Below are positions 35,361 through 45,708 of a stretch of DNA of 64,000 nucleotides, in pieces. Location of the stretch: the NCBI RefSeq assembly GCF_000518485.1, contig NZ_JADR01000001.1, forward strand, positions 744,001 to 808,000, given 5' to 3'. The notes under the pieces are model-generated. The model was not told where the DNA came from, ran no database searches, and saw nothing but the letters and a program-made list of their open reading frames with translations. This DNA comes from Olleya marilimosa CAM030 (lineage in GTDB: Bacteria; Bacteroidota; Bacteroidia; Flavobacteriales; Flavobacteriaceae). Every line of letters starts with the position of its first letter. Positions within the stretch are counted from its first letter, which is position 1. A program made the translations under genes and the position numbers.

Positions 35361-37913
35361 TTATTCTTCTTCTGTATTATCAATAGTTGTGCCACCTTCA
35401 GTAAGTGTACTGTTATCAACGCCTTCTAGAGTTTCATCAAGCTCTTCGTCCTCGTCTTTCATTACTTTAGCAACAGCTGCTATTGAGTCTTTTCCTTTAA
35501 GGTTAATTAATTTTACACCTTGTGTTGCTCTACCCATGGTACGTAAACTTTCTACAGCCATACGTATTGCTATTCCAGATTTATTAATAATCATTAAATC
35601 ATCAGTATCTGTAACTGTTTTGATTGACACTAAATCTCCTGTTTTTTCAGAAATAGATATTGTTTTAACTCCTTTTCCTCCTCTGTTTGTAATTCTGTAT
35701 ACAGCTTCACCATCTTCTGGATCATCAATATAGGTGCGTTTACCGTAACCATTTTCAGACACCACAAGTACTGTTTCTTCTTGAGGATTTTCTACGATTA
35801 CCATACCTATAGCTTCATCTTTTGGATGCGCTAAAGTTATACCTCTTACACCAGAAGCGTTTCTACCCATTGGTCTAGTTTTAGCTTCTTCAAATCTAAT
35901 AGCTTTACCAGATTTAAGTGCGATCATTACTTGACTATTTCCAGTGGTTAACTTAGCTTCTAATAGTTCGTCATCCTCTTTAATAGTAATAGCATTAATA
36001 CCATTAGTTCTTGGTCTAGAATATTGCTCTAAAGCAGTCTTTTTAACTTGACCTTTTTTAGTTGCCATAATCACATAATGACTATTGATATACTCTTCGT
36101 CTTTTAAATCTTGGGTACATATAAACGCCATTACTTTGTCGTCTTGCTCAATATTTATAAGATTTTGGATAGCTCTACCTTTAGATGTTTTACTTCCTTC
36201 TGGGATTTCATAAACACGCATCCAGAAACATTTACCTTTTTGAGTAAAGAATAACATGTATTGGTGGTTTGTACCAACAAATAAATGTTCTAAGAAATCT
36301 TCGTTTCTAGTTGTAGAAGCTTTTTGTCCTACTCCTCCTCTATTTTGTGTTTTGTATTCTGTTAGAGACGTACGTTTGATGTAACCTGCGTGAGAAATAG
36401 TAATTACTACTTGAGCATCAGGTATCATATCTTCAATACTTAAATCTCCACCTGCATATTCAATTACAGAGCGACGCTCATCACCATACTTCTCTTTAAC
36501 AACTATTAATTCTTCCTTAATAATTTCCATTCTGCGTTCTTTTTTATCCAGAATATCTTTAAGGTCTTCAATAGTTTTCATTATTTCTTCATACTCGCTA
36601 CGTAATTTGTCTTGTTCTAAGCCAGTTAATTGACGCAGACGCATCTCTACAATAGCTTTTGCTTGTATTTCAGAAAGTTTAAAACGTTCAATTAAATTAT
36701 TTCTTGCTTCATCTGCATTTGATGATGCACGAATTATTGCTATAACTTCATCAATATTGTCTGAAGCAATAATCAATCCTTCTAATATATGAGCACGTTC
36801 TTCTGCTTTACGCAACTCGTAAGTTGTACGCCTAACAACGACATCATGTCTATGCTCAACAAAATAATGAATTAATTCTTTTAAATTTAAAAGTTGTGGT
36901 CTACCATTAACTAATGCAATATTATTAACACTAAATGATGATTGTAATGCAGTGTATTTGTATAATTTATTTAATACAATGTTAGGAATTGCATCACGTT
37001 TTAATACGTAAACAATACGCATACCGTTTCTATCAGATTCATCTCTAATAGTAGCAATTCCTTCCAGTTTTTTCTCGTTTACTAAATCGGCAGTTTTTTT
37101 AATCATGTCTGCCTTATTGACTTGGTAAGGTATTTCTGTGACAATAATACACTCTCTACCTTGCACTTCTTCAATAATAGCATTACCACGCATTACAATA
37201 CGTCCTCTACCAGTATGAAAAGCTTCTTTTACACCATCATAACCATAAATAGTTCCACCTGTTGGAAAATCTGGTGCTTTAATATGTGTAATTAATTCGT
37301 CAATCTCAATATCATTGTTTTCAATATATGCAATTGTACCATCTACAACTTCTGTTAAGTTGTGAGGAGGCATATTGGTAGCCATACCAACTGCAATACC
37401 AGAAGCTCCATTAACTAAAAGTCCAGGTATACGTGTAGGTAAAACCGTTGGCTCTTCTAAAGTGTCATCAAAATTTAATTTATGGTCTACAGTTTCTTTA
37501 TCAATATCTGCCAACATGTCTTCAGATATTTTACGCATACGTGCTTCTGTATAACGCATTGCAGCTGGACTATCTCCATCTACAGATCCAAAGTTACCTT
37601 GACCGTCAACTAACATATAACGTAAACTCCACTCTTGAGCCATACGTACCATTGCATCATAAACTGATGTATCACCATGTGGATGATACTTTCCTAAAAC
37701 CTCTCCAACTATTCTTGCTGATTTTTTATGTGCCGAACTAGCTCTAACACCCAGTTCATGCATACCGTAAAGTACACGTCTATGTACTGGTTTTAAACCA
37801 TCTCTTACATCTGGTAAAGCACGTGACACAATGACTGACATTGAATAATCAATGTAAGCCGACTTCATTTCATCTTCAATATTAATTGGAATGACCTTTT
37901 CTCCTTCTGCCAT
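35361..37913 (-). CDS. gyrA: DNA gyrase subunit A
   Basis: Type II topoisomerase subunit that introduces negative supercoils with GyrB. The 850-residue protein has the N-terminal breakage-reunion domain with [20 protein letters not shown], the catalytic Tyr in [10 protein letters not shown] (about 122), and a C-terminal wrapping domain starting near 510. A GyrA-box-like [10 protein letters not shown] is present. The C-terminal tail is very acidic. Quinolone-determining residues sit in [12 protein letters not shown] (Ser at the usual position 83). Complete. Confidence 0.97.
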   Translation of the reverse strand: MAEGEKVIPINIEDEMKSAYIDYSMSVIVSRALPDVRDGLKPVHRRVLYGMHELGVRASSAHKKSARIVGEVLGKYHPHGDTSVYDAMVRMAQEWSLRYMLVDGQGNFGSVDGDSPAAMRYTEARMRKISEDMLADIDKETVDHKLNFDDTLEEPTVLPTRIPGLLVNGASGIAVGMATNMPPHNLTEVVDGTIAYIENNDIEIDELITHIKAPDFPTGGTIYGYDGVKEAFHTGRGRIVMRGNAIIEEVQGRECIIVTEIPYQVNKADMIKKTADLVNEKKLEGIATIRDESDRNGMRIVYVLKRDAIPNIVLNKLYKYTALQSSFSVNNIALVNGRPQLLNLKELIHYFVEHRHDVVVRRTTYELRKAEERAHILEGLIIASDNIDEVIAIIRASSNADEARNNLIERFKLSEIQAKAIVEMRLRQLTGLEQDKLRSEYEEIMKTIEDLKDILDKKERRMEIIKEELIVVKEKYGDERRSVIEYAGGDLSIEDMIPDAQVVITISHAGYIKRTSLTEYKTQNRGGVGQKASTTRNEDFLEHLFVGTNHQYMLFFTQKGKCFWMRVYEIPEGSKTSKGRAIQNLINIEQDDKVMAFICTQDLKDEEYINSHYVIMATKKGQVKKTALEQYSRPRTNGINAITIKEDDELLEAKLTTGNSQVMIALKSGKAIRFEEAKTRPMGRNASGVRGITLAHPKDEAIGMVIVENPQEETVLVVSENGYGKRTYIDDPEDGEAVYRITNRGGKGVKTISISEKTGDLVSIKTVTDTDDLMIINKSGIAIRMAVESLRTMGRATQGVKLINLKGKDSIAAVAKVMKDEDEELDETLEGVDNSTLTEGGTTIDNTEEE

Positions 37914-38173
37914 ATATAAATTTAATTAGTTTTATTCATTATTTCAAAACACGCTAATATAAAACTTTCATTAGTAACGATAAGCCTTTTAAGTCTCTTT
38001 TTTGATGTTTTTTATTAACAATTATGCGCAGCTTTTTAGTTAATAACTCAATTGTGCTTTATTTTGAAATATTCACTACTTTCAAACCTCAAACAATTAA
38101 CATATTATTTAAGGTATAGTTTTTGCCATTACTAATTATGTTTACTATTTTTAAAGCTGAAAGGAATAAATAT

Positions 38174-40729
38174 ATGGATGATAATTTTTCACCAAGAGTA
38201 AAAGACGTCATTGCCTATAGTAAAGAAGAAGCATTACGCTTAGGACACGACTTTATAGGCACAGAACACTTAATGCTTGGTTTATTAAGAGACGGAAACG
38301 GAAAAGCAATAAATATTTTAAATGCGTTGGATATTGATTTAAATCACTTAAGACGTAAGGTAGAAATATTAAGTCCTGCTAATCCTAATACCACAATAAC
38401 TTCTAACGAAAAGAAAAACTTACACTTAACACGTCAGGCAGAACGTGCGCTTAAGACTACTTTTTTAGAAGCTAAACTGTTTCAAAGTACATCAATAAAT
38501 ACTGCACATTTGTTATTATGTATTTTAAGAAACGAAAACGACCCTACAACAAAACTTTTAAATAAGTTAAAAGTAGATTATGATAACGTTAAAGAACAAT
38601 TTAAGTCAATGATAACAAACGACGATAACTTCGAAGATATAACTGGAGCTCCAAAAGCTGAGTCATTTCAGGATGATTCCTCTGCAGAAGACTCTGGTTC
38701 TAAAGACATATTTAACACACCTGGAGCTAAAGGCAACAAAAAATCTAAAACACCAGTTTTAGATAATTTTGGACGTGATTTGACAGCTATGGCTGAAGAA
38801 GGTAAGCTTGATCCAGTTGTTGGACGTGAAAAAGAAATTGAGCGTGTGTCTCAAATACTTTCTAGACGTAAAAAAAATAACCCTTTATTAATTGGTGAAC
38901 CTGGTGTTGGTAAATCTGCAATTGCAGAAGGTCTGGCTAACCGTATTGTTAAACGTAAAGTTTCGCGTATTTTATTTAACAAACGTGTTGTAACCCTAGA
39001 TCTAGCTAGCTTAGTTGCTGGTACTAAATATAGAGGGCAGTTTGAAGAGCGTATGAAAGCAGTAATGAATGAGCTTGAAAAAAATGACGATGTTATTCTT
39101 TTTATAGACGAAATTCATACCATAGTTGGTGCTGGAGGAGCGACAGGAAGTTTAGATGCTTCCAATATGTTTAAACCTGCTTTAGCAAGAGGAGAAATCC
39201 AATGTATTGGTGCTACAACTTTAGATGAGTACAGACAATATATAGAAAAAGATGGTGCTTTAGAGCGACGTTTTCAAAAGGTTATTGTAGAACCTACAAC
39301 TGTAGAAGAAACAATTGAGATTTTAAACAACATTAAAGCTAAATACGAAGATCACCATAATGTAACATATACCGATGAAGCTATTGAAGCTTGTGTTAAG
39401 TTAACTAATCGTTATATGACTGAGCGTTTTCTTCCAGACAAAGCGATTGATGCTTTAGACGAAGCTGGTTCAAGAGTACACATTACTAATATAGATGTGC
39501 CAAAACAAATTATTGAATTAGAGAAAAAGCTAGAAGAGGTTAGAGAAACTAAAAATTCGGTAGTTAAAAAACAAAAGTACGAAGAAGCAGCACGTTTACG
39601 TGATGACGAAAAACGTTTAGAAAAAGAATTAGCTGTCGCTCAAGAAAAGTGGGAAGAAGACACTAAACTACATAAAGAAATAGTATCAGAAGATAATGTT
39701 GCGGATGTTGTAAGCATGATGACAGGTGTACCTGTTAATCGTATTGCCCAAACCGAAAGCAATAAACTGGCCCTATTACCAGATTTAATCAAAGGTAAGG
39801 TTATTGGTCAAGATGATGCTGTTGCTAAGGTTGTAAAAGCCATACAACGTAATCGTGCAGGATTAAAAGATCCAAACAAGCCAATTGGGTCGTTTATATT
39901 TTTAGGTCAAACAGGAGTCGGTAAAACACAGTTAGCCAAAGTGTTATCTAATCAATTATTTGATAGCGAAGAAGCTATGATTAGAATTGACATGAGCGAA
40001 TACATGGAAAAATTTGCGATTTCAAGATTGGTTGGTGCACCTCCAGGATATGTAGGTTATGAAGAGGGTGGACAATTGACTGAAAAAGTACGTCGCAAAC
40101 CTTATGCTGTAATTCTTTTAGATGAGATCGAAAAAGCGCATCCAGATGTTTTTAACATGTTATTACAAGTTTTAGATGATGGTTATTTAACAGATAGTTT
40201 AGGTCGTAAAATTGATTTTAGAAATACTATAATTATTATGACTTCTAATATTGGAGCCAGAAAATTAAAAGATTTTGGTACAGGAATTGGATTTGGTACA
40301 GCATCACAAAAAGCTCAAGAAGATGCTAATTCTAGAAGCGTTATTGAGAATGCACTTAAAAAATCGTTTGCACCAGAGTTTTTAAATAGAATTGATGATG
40401 TCATCGTATTTAATGCTCTTGAAAAAGAAGACATTAATAAGATTATTGATATTGAATTAGAAAAATTACTAAAACGAATTGATGGTTTAGGTTATAAATT
40501 AAAATTAACCAAAGCAGCAAAAGATTTTATTGCAGAAAAGGGATTTGATAAGCAATATGGAGCAAGACCTTTAAAGCGTGCTATACAAAAGTATGTTGAG
40601 GATGCTTTAGCTGAAGAAATCATAACTTCTAAATTACAAGAAGGCGATAAAATTGTAATGGATTTAGACAGTAAAACTGACGAAATTACAATAGAGATTG
40701 AAAAGGCAGAAAAACCTACAGAATCTTAA
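38174..40729 (+). CDS. clpC: ATP-dependent Clp protease ATP-binding subunit ClpC
   Basis: Class I Clp ATPase unfolding substrates for ClpP. I start at the ATG at 38174 ([20 protein letters not shown]), the canonical Bacteroidota N-terminus; an upstream TTG (38123) would add 17 foreign residues. Domains in order: Clp N-terminal repeats (to about 150), AAA module 1 with [10 protein letters not shown], a UVR-like segment with [18 protein letters not shown] module 2 with [12 protein letters not shown], and the C-terminal ClpB-type D2 small domain. The loop [10 protein letters not shown] carries the IGF tripeptide expected to dock into ClpP. Length 851 residues. Confidence 0.95.
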   Translation: MDDNFSPRVKDVIAYSKEEALRLGHDFIGTEHLMLGLLRDGNGKAINILNALDIDLNHLRRKVEILSPANPNTTITSNEKKNLHLTRQAERALKTTFLEAKLFQSTSINTAHLLLCILRNENDPTTKLLNKLKVDYDNVKEQFKSMITNDDNFEDITGAPKAESFQDDSSAEDSGSKDIFNTPGAKGNKKSKTPVLDNFGRDLTAMAEEGKLDPVVGREKEIERVSQILSRRKKNNPLLIGEPGVGKSAIAEGLANRIVKRKVSRILFNKRVVTLDLASLVAGTKYRGQFEERMKAVMNELEKNDDVILFIDEIHTIVGAGGATGSLDASNMFKPALARGEIQCIGATTLDEYRQYIEKDGALERRFQKVIVEPTTVEETIEILNNIKAKYEDHHNVTYTDEAIEACVKLTNRYMTERFLPDKAIDALDEAGSRVHITNIDVPKQIIELEKKLEEVRETKNSVVKKQKYEEAARLRDDEKRLEKELAVAQEKWEEDTKLHKEIVSEDNVADVVSMMTGVPVNRIAQTESNKLALLPDLIKGKVIGQDDAVAKVVKAIQRNRAGLKDPNKPIGSFIFLGQTGVGKTQLAKVLSNQLFDSEEAMIRIDMSEYMEKFAISRLVGAPPGYVGYEEGGQLTEKVRRKPYAVILLDEIEKAHPDVFNMLLQVLDDGYLTDSLGRKIDFRNTIIIMTSNIGARKLKDFGTGIGFGTASQKAQEDANSRSVIENALKKSFAPEFLNRIDDVIVFNALEKEDINKIIDIELEKLLKRIDGLGYKLKLTKAAKDFIAEKGFDKQYGARPLKRAIQKYVEDALAEEIITSKLQEGDKIVMDLDSKTDEITIEIEKAEKPTES

Positions 40730-40755
40730 AATAAAAAATATATTTGCATTTTACT

Positions 40756-40787
40756 AAAAGCTTCACTAACTTAAGTGAAGCTTTTTT
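40756..40787 (+). terminator. Terminator after clpC
   Basis: AAAAGCTTCACT pairs with AGTGAAGCTTTT around a short loop, followed by T residues. Confidence 0.85.
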
Positions 40788-40802
40788 AATTAATTATATT
40801 TG

Positions 40803-41186
40803 ATGAATTTTACTAAAACTAAATTATCTTTTTGTACACTCTTAACTTCTGACAATATAATAATAGCAGAAATAAATGAAGGCGTTGTATTGAATCAAGA
40901 CATGTCTGACGACATCATCTATTTTTCAAGTGTTGTTTTTAAAAACAATCCGTTTGTATATATCACAAACCGAATAAATTCATACGCAGTAGACCCAACA
41001 ATATATAAAGGTGTTTCACAAGTTGAAACACTAAAGGGATTTGCTGTAGTGTCCACTACGCTATCTGCTAGAAATGCTGAAATTGAGCGCCTATTTTTAA
41101 ATAAACCTTTTGAAATATTTTCAGATTTAGAAGATGCTAAACTTTGGGCAATTCAAATACTAAATAAAACTATAGAATTAAAATAA
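40803..41186 (+). CDS. Small conserved protein, possible STAS/SpoIIAA-like fold
   Basis: A 127-residue cytoplasmic protein without signal peptide or membrane segment. The mix of beta strands and helices (residues about 10-110) is reminiscent of the SpoIIAA/STAS-like domains common in Bacteroidota, but I see no clear phosphorylation-site Ser motif, so this is a weak guess. A perfect TAnnTTTG box (40795-40802) immediately precedes the ATG, leaving either a leaderless mRNA or a coincidence. It ends convergently with hutH (9-bp overlap). Confidence 0.6.
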   Translation: MNFTKTKLSFCTLLTSDNIIIAEINEGVVLNQDMSDDIIYFSSVVFKNNPFVYITNRINSYAVDPTIYKGVSQVETLKGFAVVSTTLSARNAEIERLFLNKPFEIFSDLEDAKLWAIQILNKTIELK

Positions 41187-42686
41187 CTCTTCAGAATCAA
41201 TACCTAAAGTTTGAATAAATTCAATGGATGCTTGGATATCATCATGTAAAATTTCGTCTTCTTTAATAAAAGGAACCATTTCACGATAACTAGATAAAAA
41301 TTGCTCAATAAAATCACTTGATTTTAAAGGTGCTCTAAATCCTAAAGCCTGAGAAGCATTAAACAACTCAATAGCTAAAACACGCTCTACATTATTAATT
41401 AAAGTATAGGCTTGTGTAGCTGCATTGGCTCCCATACTTACGTGATCTTCCTGACCATTACTAGATACAATACTATCTATACTAGCTGGTGATGCCAATT
41501 GTTTGTTAGCACTTACAATACTAGCAGCAGTATATTGCGGAATCATAAATCCTGAGTTTAAACCTGGATTATCTACTAAAAATGCTGGTAAACCTCTTAA
41601 TCCTGAAACAAGTTGAAACACACGTCTTTCAGATATATTACCTAGTTCTGCCATAGCAATTTTAAGATAATCTAGAGCCAGCGCTAAAGGTTGCCCATGA
41701 AAATTACCTCCAGAAATGATTTCATCTTCATTAGCAAAAATATTAGGATTATCAGTCACCGAGTTAATTTCGGTTGTAAACGTTTTGGCTACAAAAGCTA
41801 AAGTATCTTTAGTTGCTCCATGCACTTGTGGTATACATCTAAAACTGTATGGATCTTGAACGTGTTGCTTTTCTTGATTTATAATTTGACTACCTTCTAA
41901 AAATGCACTAACTCTACTTGCAGTTTCTAACTGTCCATTATGTGGTCTTACCAAATGTATTAATTCATTAAATGGTTCTATTCTACCATCAAACGCATCA
42001 ATAGACACACTTCCAACTAAGTCTGCTAAATAGGATAATTTATAAGACTTAAGCAATAAATAAGTCCCATAAGCACTCATAAATTGCGTTCCATTTAATA
42101 AGGCAAGACCTTCTTTAGATAATAAAGTAATTGGTTGCCAATCAAAATGTTTTAGTACGTCTTCCGCTTCTAAAACGTCACCTTTAAAAGTTACTTTTCC
42201 TTTTCCTATTAATGGTAAAGATAAGTGTGCTAAAGGCGCTAAGTCTCCGGAAGCACCTAATGATCCTTGTGTATAAACTAGAGGTAAAACGTCGTTATTA
42301 TAAAAATCTATTAAACGTTTTACAGTTTGTAATTGTACTCCAGAATGACCATAACTTAAAGATTGGATTTTTAATAACAGCATTAATTTTACAATTGGTT
42401 CTGGTACTAAATCTCCTGTCCCACAAGCATGAGACATCATTAAATTTTCTTGTAATTTGGTTAAGTTTTCTTTACTAATCTTAACGTTATATAGTGATCC
42501 AAAACCTGTATTTATACCATAAATAGGTCTGGTCTCTGATTTTAATTTTTCATCTAAATACGTGCGACATTGATTGATTTTATCTACAGAATCTGTAGAT
42601 AATTCCAATTGTTTTTGTTCTAAAATTATAGATTGAATAGTTGCTAAATCTAATGACTTTGAAGATATAATGTGAGTTGTATTCAT
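41178..42686 (-). CDS. hutH: Histidine ammonia-lyase
   Basis: Eliminates ammonia from L-histidine to give urocanate. The 502-residue protein has the MIO prosthetic-group triad in GSLGASGDLAPLAHL (about 140-155). The substrate-selectivity position reads MMSHACGTG (Ser-His), as in histidine rather than tyrosine ammonia-lyases. The rest of the family pattern is intact (NGTQFMSAYG, SNGQEDHVSMGANA). The other hut genes are not in the window. A divergent 11-bp inverted repeat lies upstream at 42734-42763. Confidence 0.93.
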   Translation of the reverse strand: MNTTHIISSKSLDLATIQSIILEQKQLELSTDSVDKINQCRTYLDEKLKSETRPIYGINTGFGSLYNVKISKENLTKLQENLMMSHACGTGDLVPEPIVKLMLLLKIQSLSYGHSGVQLQTVKRLIDFYNNDVLPLVYTQGSLGASGDLAPLAHLSLPLIGKGKVTFKGDVLEAEDVLKHFDWQPITLLSKEGLALLNGTQFMSAYGTYLLLKSYKLSYLADLVGSVSIDAFDGRIEPFNELIHLVRPHNGQLETASRVSAFLEGSQIINQEKQHVQDPYSFRCIPQVHGATKDTLAFVAKTFTTEINSVTDNPNIFANEDEIISGGNFHGQPLALALDYLKIAMAELGNISERRVFQLVSGLRGLPAFLVDNPGLNSGFMIPQYTAASIVSANKQLASPASIDSIVSSNGQEDHVSMGANAATQAYTLINNVERVLAIELFNASQALGFRAPLKSSDFIEQFLSSYREMVPFIKEDEILHDDIQASIEFIQTLGIDSEELF

Positions 42687-42733
42687 TTGTGTTTTTTATC
42701 TGTTCAAAAGTCATCATAACTTAAATAATATGC

Positions 42734-42763
42734 AAGTATTTGTTAATAATTAAACAAATACTT
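42734..42763. promoter_or_regulatory. Inverted repeat between hutH and the TlpA gene
   Basis: AAGTATTTGTT and AACAAATACTT form perfect 11-bp arms separated by 8 bp. They lie 48 bp upstream of the hutH start and 50 bp upstream of the divergent lipoprotein gene. The size and symmetry suit a transcription factor operator or a shared promoter element; no T-run follows, so it is not a terminator. Confidence 0.5.
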
Positions 42764-42784
42764 TAAAACTTGTATTATTCTATA

Positions 42785-42792
42785 TATTTTTG
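42785..42792 (+). promoter_or_regulatory. Candidate -7 box for the TlpA-like gene
   Basis: TATTTTTG fits TAnnTTTG and lies 20 bp before the start codon at 42813. No TTG is at the usual -33 distance, so support is partial. Confidence 0.35.
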
Positions 42793-42812
42793 AGAAAATT
42801 AAAATTTAAATA

Positions 42813-43865
42813 ATGAAAAAACTATTAGTTTGCTTAGCAGCATTATCTATCGTTGCTTGTAAAAAAGAAGCTCCAAAGGATTACGCAACATTTTCTGGTA
42901 AAATAGAAAACAAAAACAGCGATTCTTTATTTGTATACCAAGGTAGAGACTTTAAAAAAACAATTAAAGTTAATGAAGACGGAACGTTTAGTGATACCTT
43001 AAAAGTTACTACTGGTGTTTTTGGAGTATACGATGGTAAAGAGCAGACAACTATATTTTTAGCCAATGACATGGATTTAAAAATGACCTTAGATGCAAAA
43101 ACATTTGACGAGTCAATTAAATTTAGTGGAAAAGGTGCTGAAAAATCTACTTTTTTAGTAGATAGAATTAATTTTGAACAAGATTTAGTAGATGTTGAAG
43201 CTTTAAAAAATCTTGAAGCCTCTAAATTAGATTCTAGTTTAGAAGACATTAAAACTAAAATGCTTGCTTATTATGACAAAAATGCAGCAATAGATTCTAC
43301 AATTATATCAGAAGCTAGAAAGCAAGTAGATCCAATGTTAAAAGGATTAAAAGGTTATGTTTTAAGTGGTATTAAACTTAAAGAAGAATTTCCTGCAGGA
43401 TCACCTTCTCCTACTTTTGAAAACTATGAAAACTATAAAGGTGGTACAACATCTTTATCTGACTTAAAAGGTAAGTTTGTCTACATAGATGTTTGGGCAA
43501 CTTGGTGTGGTCCTTGTATTGGAGAAATTCCTGCTTTAAAAGCATTAGAAAAAGATTTAGAAGATAAAAATATTGCTTTTGTAAGCTTATCAACAGATGA
43601 TGGTAGAGGTTACAGAGCCGATTCTAAAGAAGAATCTTTTAAATTATCTAAAGAAGGTTGGAGAAAAATGATTGAAGAAAAAGAAATGGGAGGTATCCAA
43701 TTATTTGCTGACAAAGCATTTGAATCTGATTTTGTAACTGGTTATAAAATTAACTCTATTCCAAGATTTATTTTAATCGATCCAAACGGAAACATTGTTA
43801 ATGCAGATGCTCCTAGACCATCGTATCCAAAAATTAAAGAGTATTTAACTTCATTTGGAATTTAA
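42813..43865 (+). CDS. TlpA-family thiol:disulfide lipoprotein with DUF4369-like N-terminus
   Basis: A 350-residue predicted lipoprotein (lipobox SIVAC, Cys 16). The region to about 120 resembles the beta-rich DUF4369 domain. The C-terminal thioredoxin domain (about 205-350) has WATWCGPC as the CxxC active site and the cis-Pro region NSIPRFIL. A periplasmic or surface-exposed redox or folding factor. Ends at a palindromic terminator shared with nnr. Confidence 0.87.
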   Translation: MKKLLVCLAALSIVACKKEAPKDYATFSGKIENKNSDSLFVYQGRDFKKTIKVNEDGTFSDTLKVTTGVFGVYDGKEQTTIFLANDMDLKMTLDAKTFDESIKFSGKGAEKSTFLVDRINFEQDLVDVEALKNLEASKLDSSLEDIKTKMLAYYDKNAAIDSTIISEARKQVDPMLKGLKGYVLSGIKLKEEFPAGSPSPTFENYENYKGGTTSLSDLKGKFVYIDVWATWCGPCIGEIPALKALEKDLEDKNIAFVSLSTDDGRGYRADSKEESFKLSKEGWRKMIEEKEMGGIQLFADKAFESDFVTGYKINSIPRFILIDPNGNIVNADAPRPSYPKIKEYLTSFGI

Positions 43866-43888
43866 ATCATTATTTAAATTTATAGTAT

Positions 43889-43921
43889 AAAAAAAAGCGA
43901 ACTTTAAAGTTCGCTTTTTTT
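43889..43921. terminator. Bidirectional terminator
   Basis: AAAAAAGCGAACTTT and AAAGTTCGCTTTTTT form a perfect palindrome with A/T tails on both sides, between the convergent TlpA-like and nnr genes. Confidence 0.92.
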
Positions 43922-43927
43922 ATTGCA

Positions 43928-45484
43928 TTATTTTTTGGGTTCGCTATCTGCATTTTCAATTTCAGGTTGCTCTGGTTGTTTAAATAAATCTAGGTAAGCT
44001 AAAGGGATACCTTCTATAACATGACTAGCAATAAAGCTTTGATAACCTAAATCTTCTACTAATAAATCTGCTGCTTTACCATGTAGATACACTCCAAATA
44101 TAGCTGCTACTAATGGATCATAACTTTGGGCTATCAATCCAGAAATTATACCTGTTAAAACATCTCCAGTACCTGCTGTTGCCAAACCTGGATTTCCTGT
44201 GGCATTAACATATAATTTATCTTGAAAAACAGTGATAGTATTAGCTCCTTTAATAACTATAATACATTTATATTTTTTAGAAAACGCTTTAGCTTTTTTA
44301 AGTTTATCAAACTCATCTTCCCATTGACCTAGCAATCGCTCTAACTCTTTTGGATGCGGAGTTAAAACCGTGTTTTCTGGTAAAAGTTTTAATAATGCTT
44401 TCTTTTTAGAAAGTATATTAATTCCGTCTGCATCAATTACTAATGGTGTTTTATTGACATTCAAAAACGCTTCAAAAGCATCAATTGTTTGAGCATCAGT
44501 ACCAACACCTACTCCAAAAGCGATAACGTTTGGTTGTATATCAAATGCTATTGATGTAATTTTTTCTTCGTCAGTATCTGTAATAACCATTGCTTCTGGA
44601 AAACCGACTTGTAATGGTATATAACCACATTTAGGTGTATAAGCTGTTACTTTTCCTGCTCCAATTGCAAGTACACCTTGACTAGCTAAAGTGACAGATC
44701 CTATTTTTCCGTAACTACCTCCAATAACTAAAACATGACCAAAACTTCCTTTATGACTATATTTTTCTCTTGGTTTATATAATGGTAAGACTTCATTTTT
44801 TCCAATTAATTCTGCTTCGGTTGGTGTGGTGTAAAGATATTCAGGATCAATACCAATATCTAAAACTTCCCATTGCACTGTATATTTAGCAGTTTCAGGT
44901 AAAAAGAAAACTAGTTTTGGAGTTTGAAAACTTAGTGTGTAACCAGCATTTACAACACTCTCTTCATCAATTGGTGCAGCATCTGTTGCTAAACCTGAAG
45001 GTATATCTATAGATAGTACAAAAGCTTTTGTAGCTCTAAAATAATTAAACAATTGTTTAATCCAACCTTCAACAGGTCTATTTAAACCAATACCAAAAAT
45101 GGCATCTACTATTATATCTTTGTCGTTAATAGCAGGTAACTCACTAGCATCATTTAATAATATAGGCCAATCTTTAGTCGTATTTTTTATGCGTTCGTAA
45201 TTATTTAAAAAATCTTTAGATCGTGTTGTACTATGGTTAACAATATAGGTTTTAACGTTATAACCATGGGTTGTTAAGTGCCTAGCAACCACTAACCCAT
45301 CTCCTCCATTATTACCAATTCCACAAAACACGTGTATAGGTACTTGTGCACCTTGCATACGCATATGCAACCAATTAAATATCTGCGTTCCTGCACGCTC
45401 CATTAAATCTGTGGAAGTAATACCTTGCTTTTTAGCGGTTAAGGCATCGCCTTCATAAATTTGTTCTTTCGAAAATATTTTCAT
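43928..45484 (-). CDS. nnr: Bifunctional NAD(P)H-hydrate epimerase and ADP-dependent dehydratase
   Basis: Repairs hydrated NAD(P)H. The true start is likely the ATG at 45484 (MKIFSKEQIYEGDALTAKK); the frame is open to 45628 but runs through the thr promoter region and lacks family character. Length 518 residues. The N-terminal epimerase part has FCGIGNNGGDGLVVARHL. The C-terminal dehydratase part has GSYGKIGSVTLAS and the ATP-binding GNPGLATAGTGDVLTG. The C-terminus is acidic. Divergent from thrA. Confidence 0.92.
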   Translation of the reverse strand: MKIFSKEQIYEGDALTAKKQGITSTDLMERAGTQIFNWLHMRMQGAQVPIHVFCGIGNNGGDGLVVARHLTTHGYNVKTYIVNHSTTRSKDFLNNYERIKNTTKDWPILLNDASELPAINDKDIIVDAIFGIGLNRPVEGWIKQLFNYFRATKAFVLSIDIPSGLATDAAPIDEESVVNAGYTLSFQTPKLVFFLPETAKYTVQWEVLDIGIDPEYLYTTPTEAELIGKNEVLPLYKPREKYSHKGSFGHVLVIGGSYGKIGSVTLASQGVLAIGAGKVTAYTPKCGYIPLQVGFPEAMVITDTDEEKITSIAFDIQPNVIAFGVGVGTDAQTIDAFEAFLNVNKTPLVIDADGINILSKKKALLKLLPENTVLTPHPKELERLLGQWEDEFDKLKKAKAFSKKYKCIIVIKGANTITVFQDKLYVNATGNPGLATAGTGDVLTGIISGLIAQSYDPLVAAIFGVYLHGKAADLLVEDLGYQSFIASHVIEGIPLAYLDLFKQPEQPEIENADSEPKK

Positions 45485-45540
45485 TTTAATAATATATTGG
45501 CTATTAATTATCAATCTCGCAAAAATTGATGTTTCGTTTT

Positions 45541-45568
45541 TTTGATAAAAGTAAAAGTAATACATTTG
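45541..45568 (+). promoter_or_regulatory. Candidate promoter of the thr operon
   Basis: TTTG (45541-45544) and TACATTTG (45561-45568) are separated by 16 bases, one short of the usual 17-23. It places the start of transcription near 45575, about a dozen bases before the leader peptide ATG at 45588. Confidence 0.55.
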
Positions 45569-45587
45569 ATAGGTATAGATGCATAAA

Positions 45588-45644
45588 ATGAAAAAAAGAC
45601 ACACTATTTTTACGTTAATTATGACCATTACCCTTTTGGGTTAA
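45588..45644 (+). CDS. Putative thr operon leader peptide
   Basis: An 18-codon frame, MKKRHTIFTLIMTITLLG then TAA, that sits between a promoter candidate and thrA. Ten residues after the basic start are Thr, Ile, Leu or Met (four Thr, three Ile, three Leu, one Met), matching products of the aspartate pathway and following the pattern of classical attenuator peptides. It is too short for ordinary gene finding. Stop lies 64 bp before thrA. No homologous leader can be checked here. Confidence 0.6.
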   Translation: MKKRHTIFTLIMTITLLG

Positions 45645-45683
45645 TCACTATATATCCTTCCGTTTGGGTAGTTTTTTAACTAC
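45629..45683 (+). promoter_or_regulatory. Candidate thr attenuator structure
   Basis: TACCC (45629-45633, inside the leader's Thr/Leu codons) can pair with GGGTA (45666-45670). The same bases are needed in an alternative hairpin, GTAGTT (45668-45673) with AACTAC (45678-45683) and a TTTT loop. The two folds exclude each other, as in ribosome-controlled attenuation. No strong T-run follows the second hairpin, so control might be translational or use pausing instead. Confidence 0.45.
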
Positions 45684-45708
45684 AATTCCTATCTTAAAAT
45701 AATTTAAA

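Noticed and set aside
38123-38173. Upstream TTG start for clpC
   Set aside because: ClpC proteins of the phylum start with the MDDNFSPRV sequence at 38174.
41178-42686. Tyrosine ammonia-lyase as in pigment pathways
   Set aside because: The selectivity position reads Ser-His (MMSHACG), as in histidine ammonia-lyases, and no pigment genes are nearby.
45485-45628. N-terminal extension of nnr
   Set aside because: It runs through the thr promoter and leader region; the enzyme family begins at the ATG at 45484.
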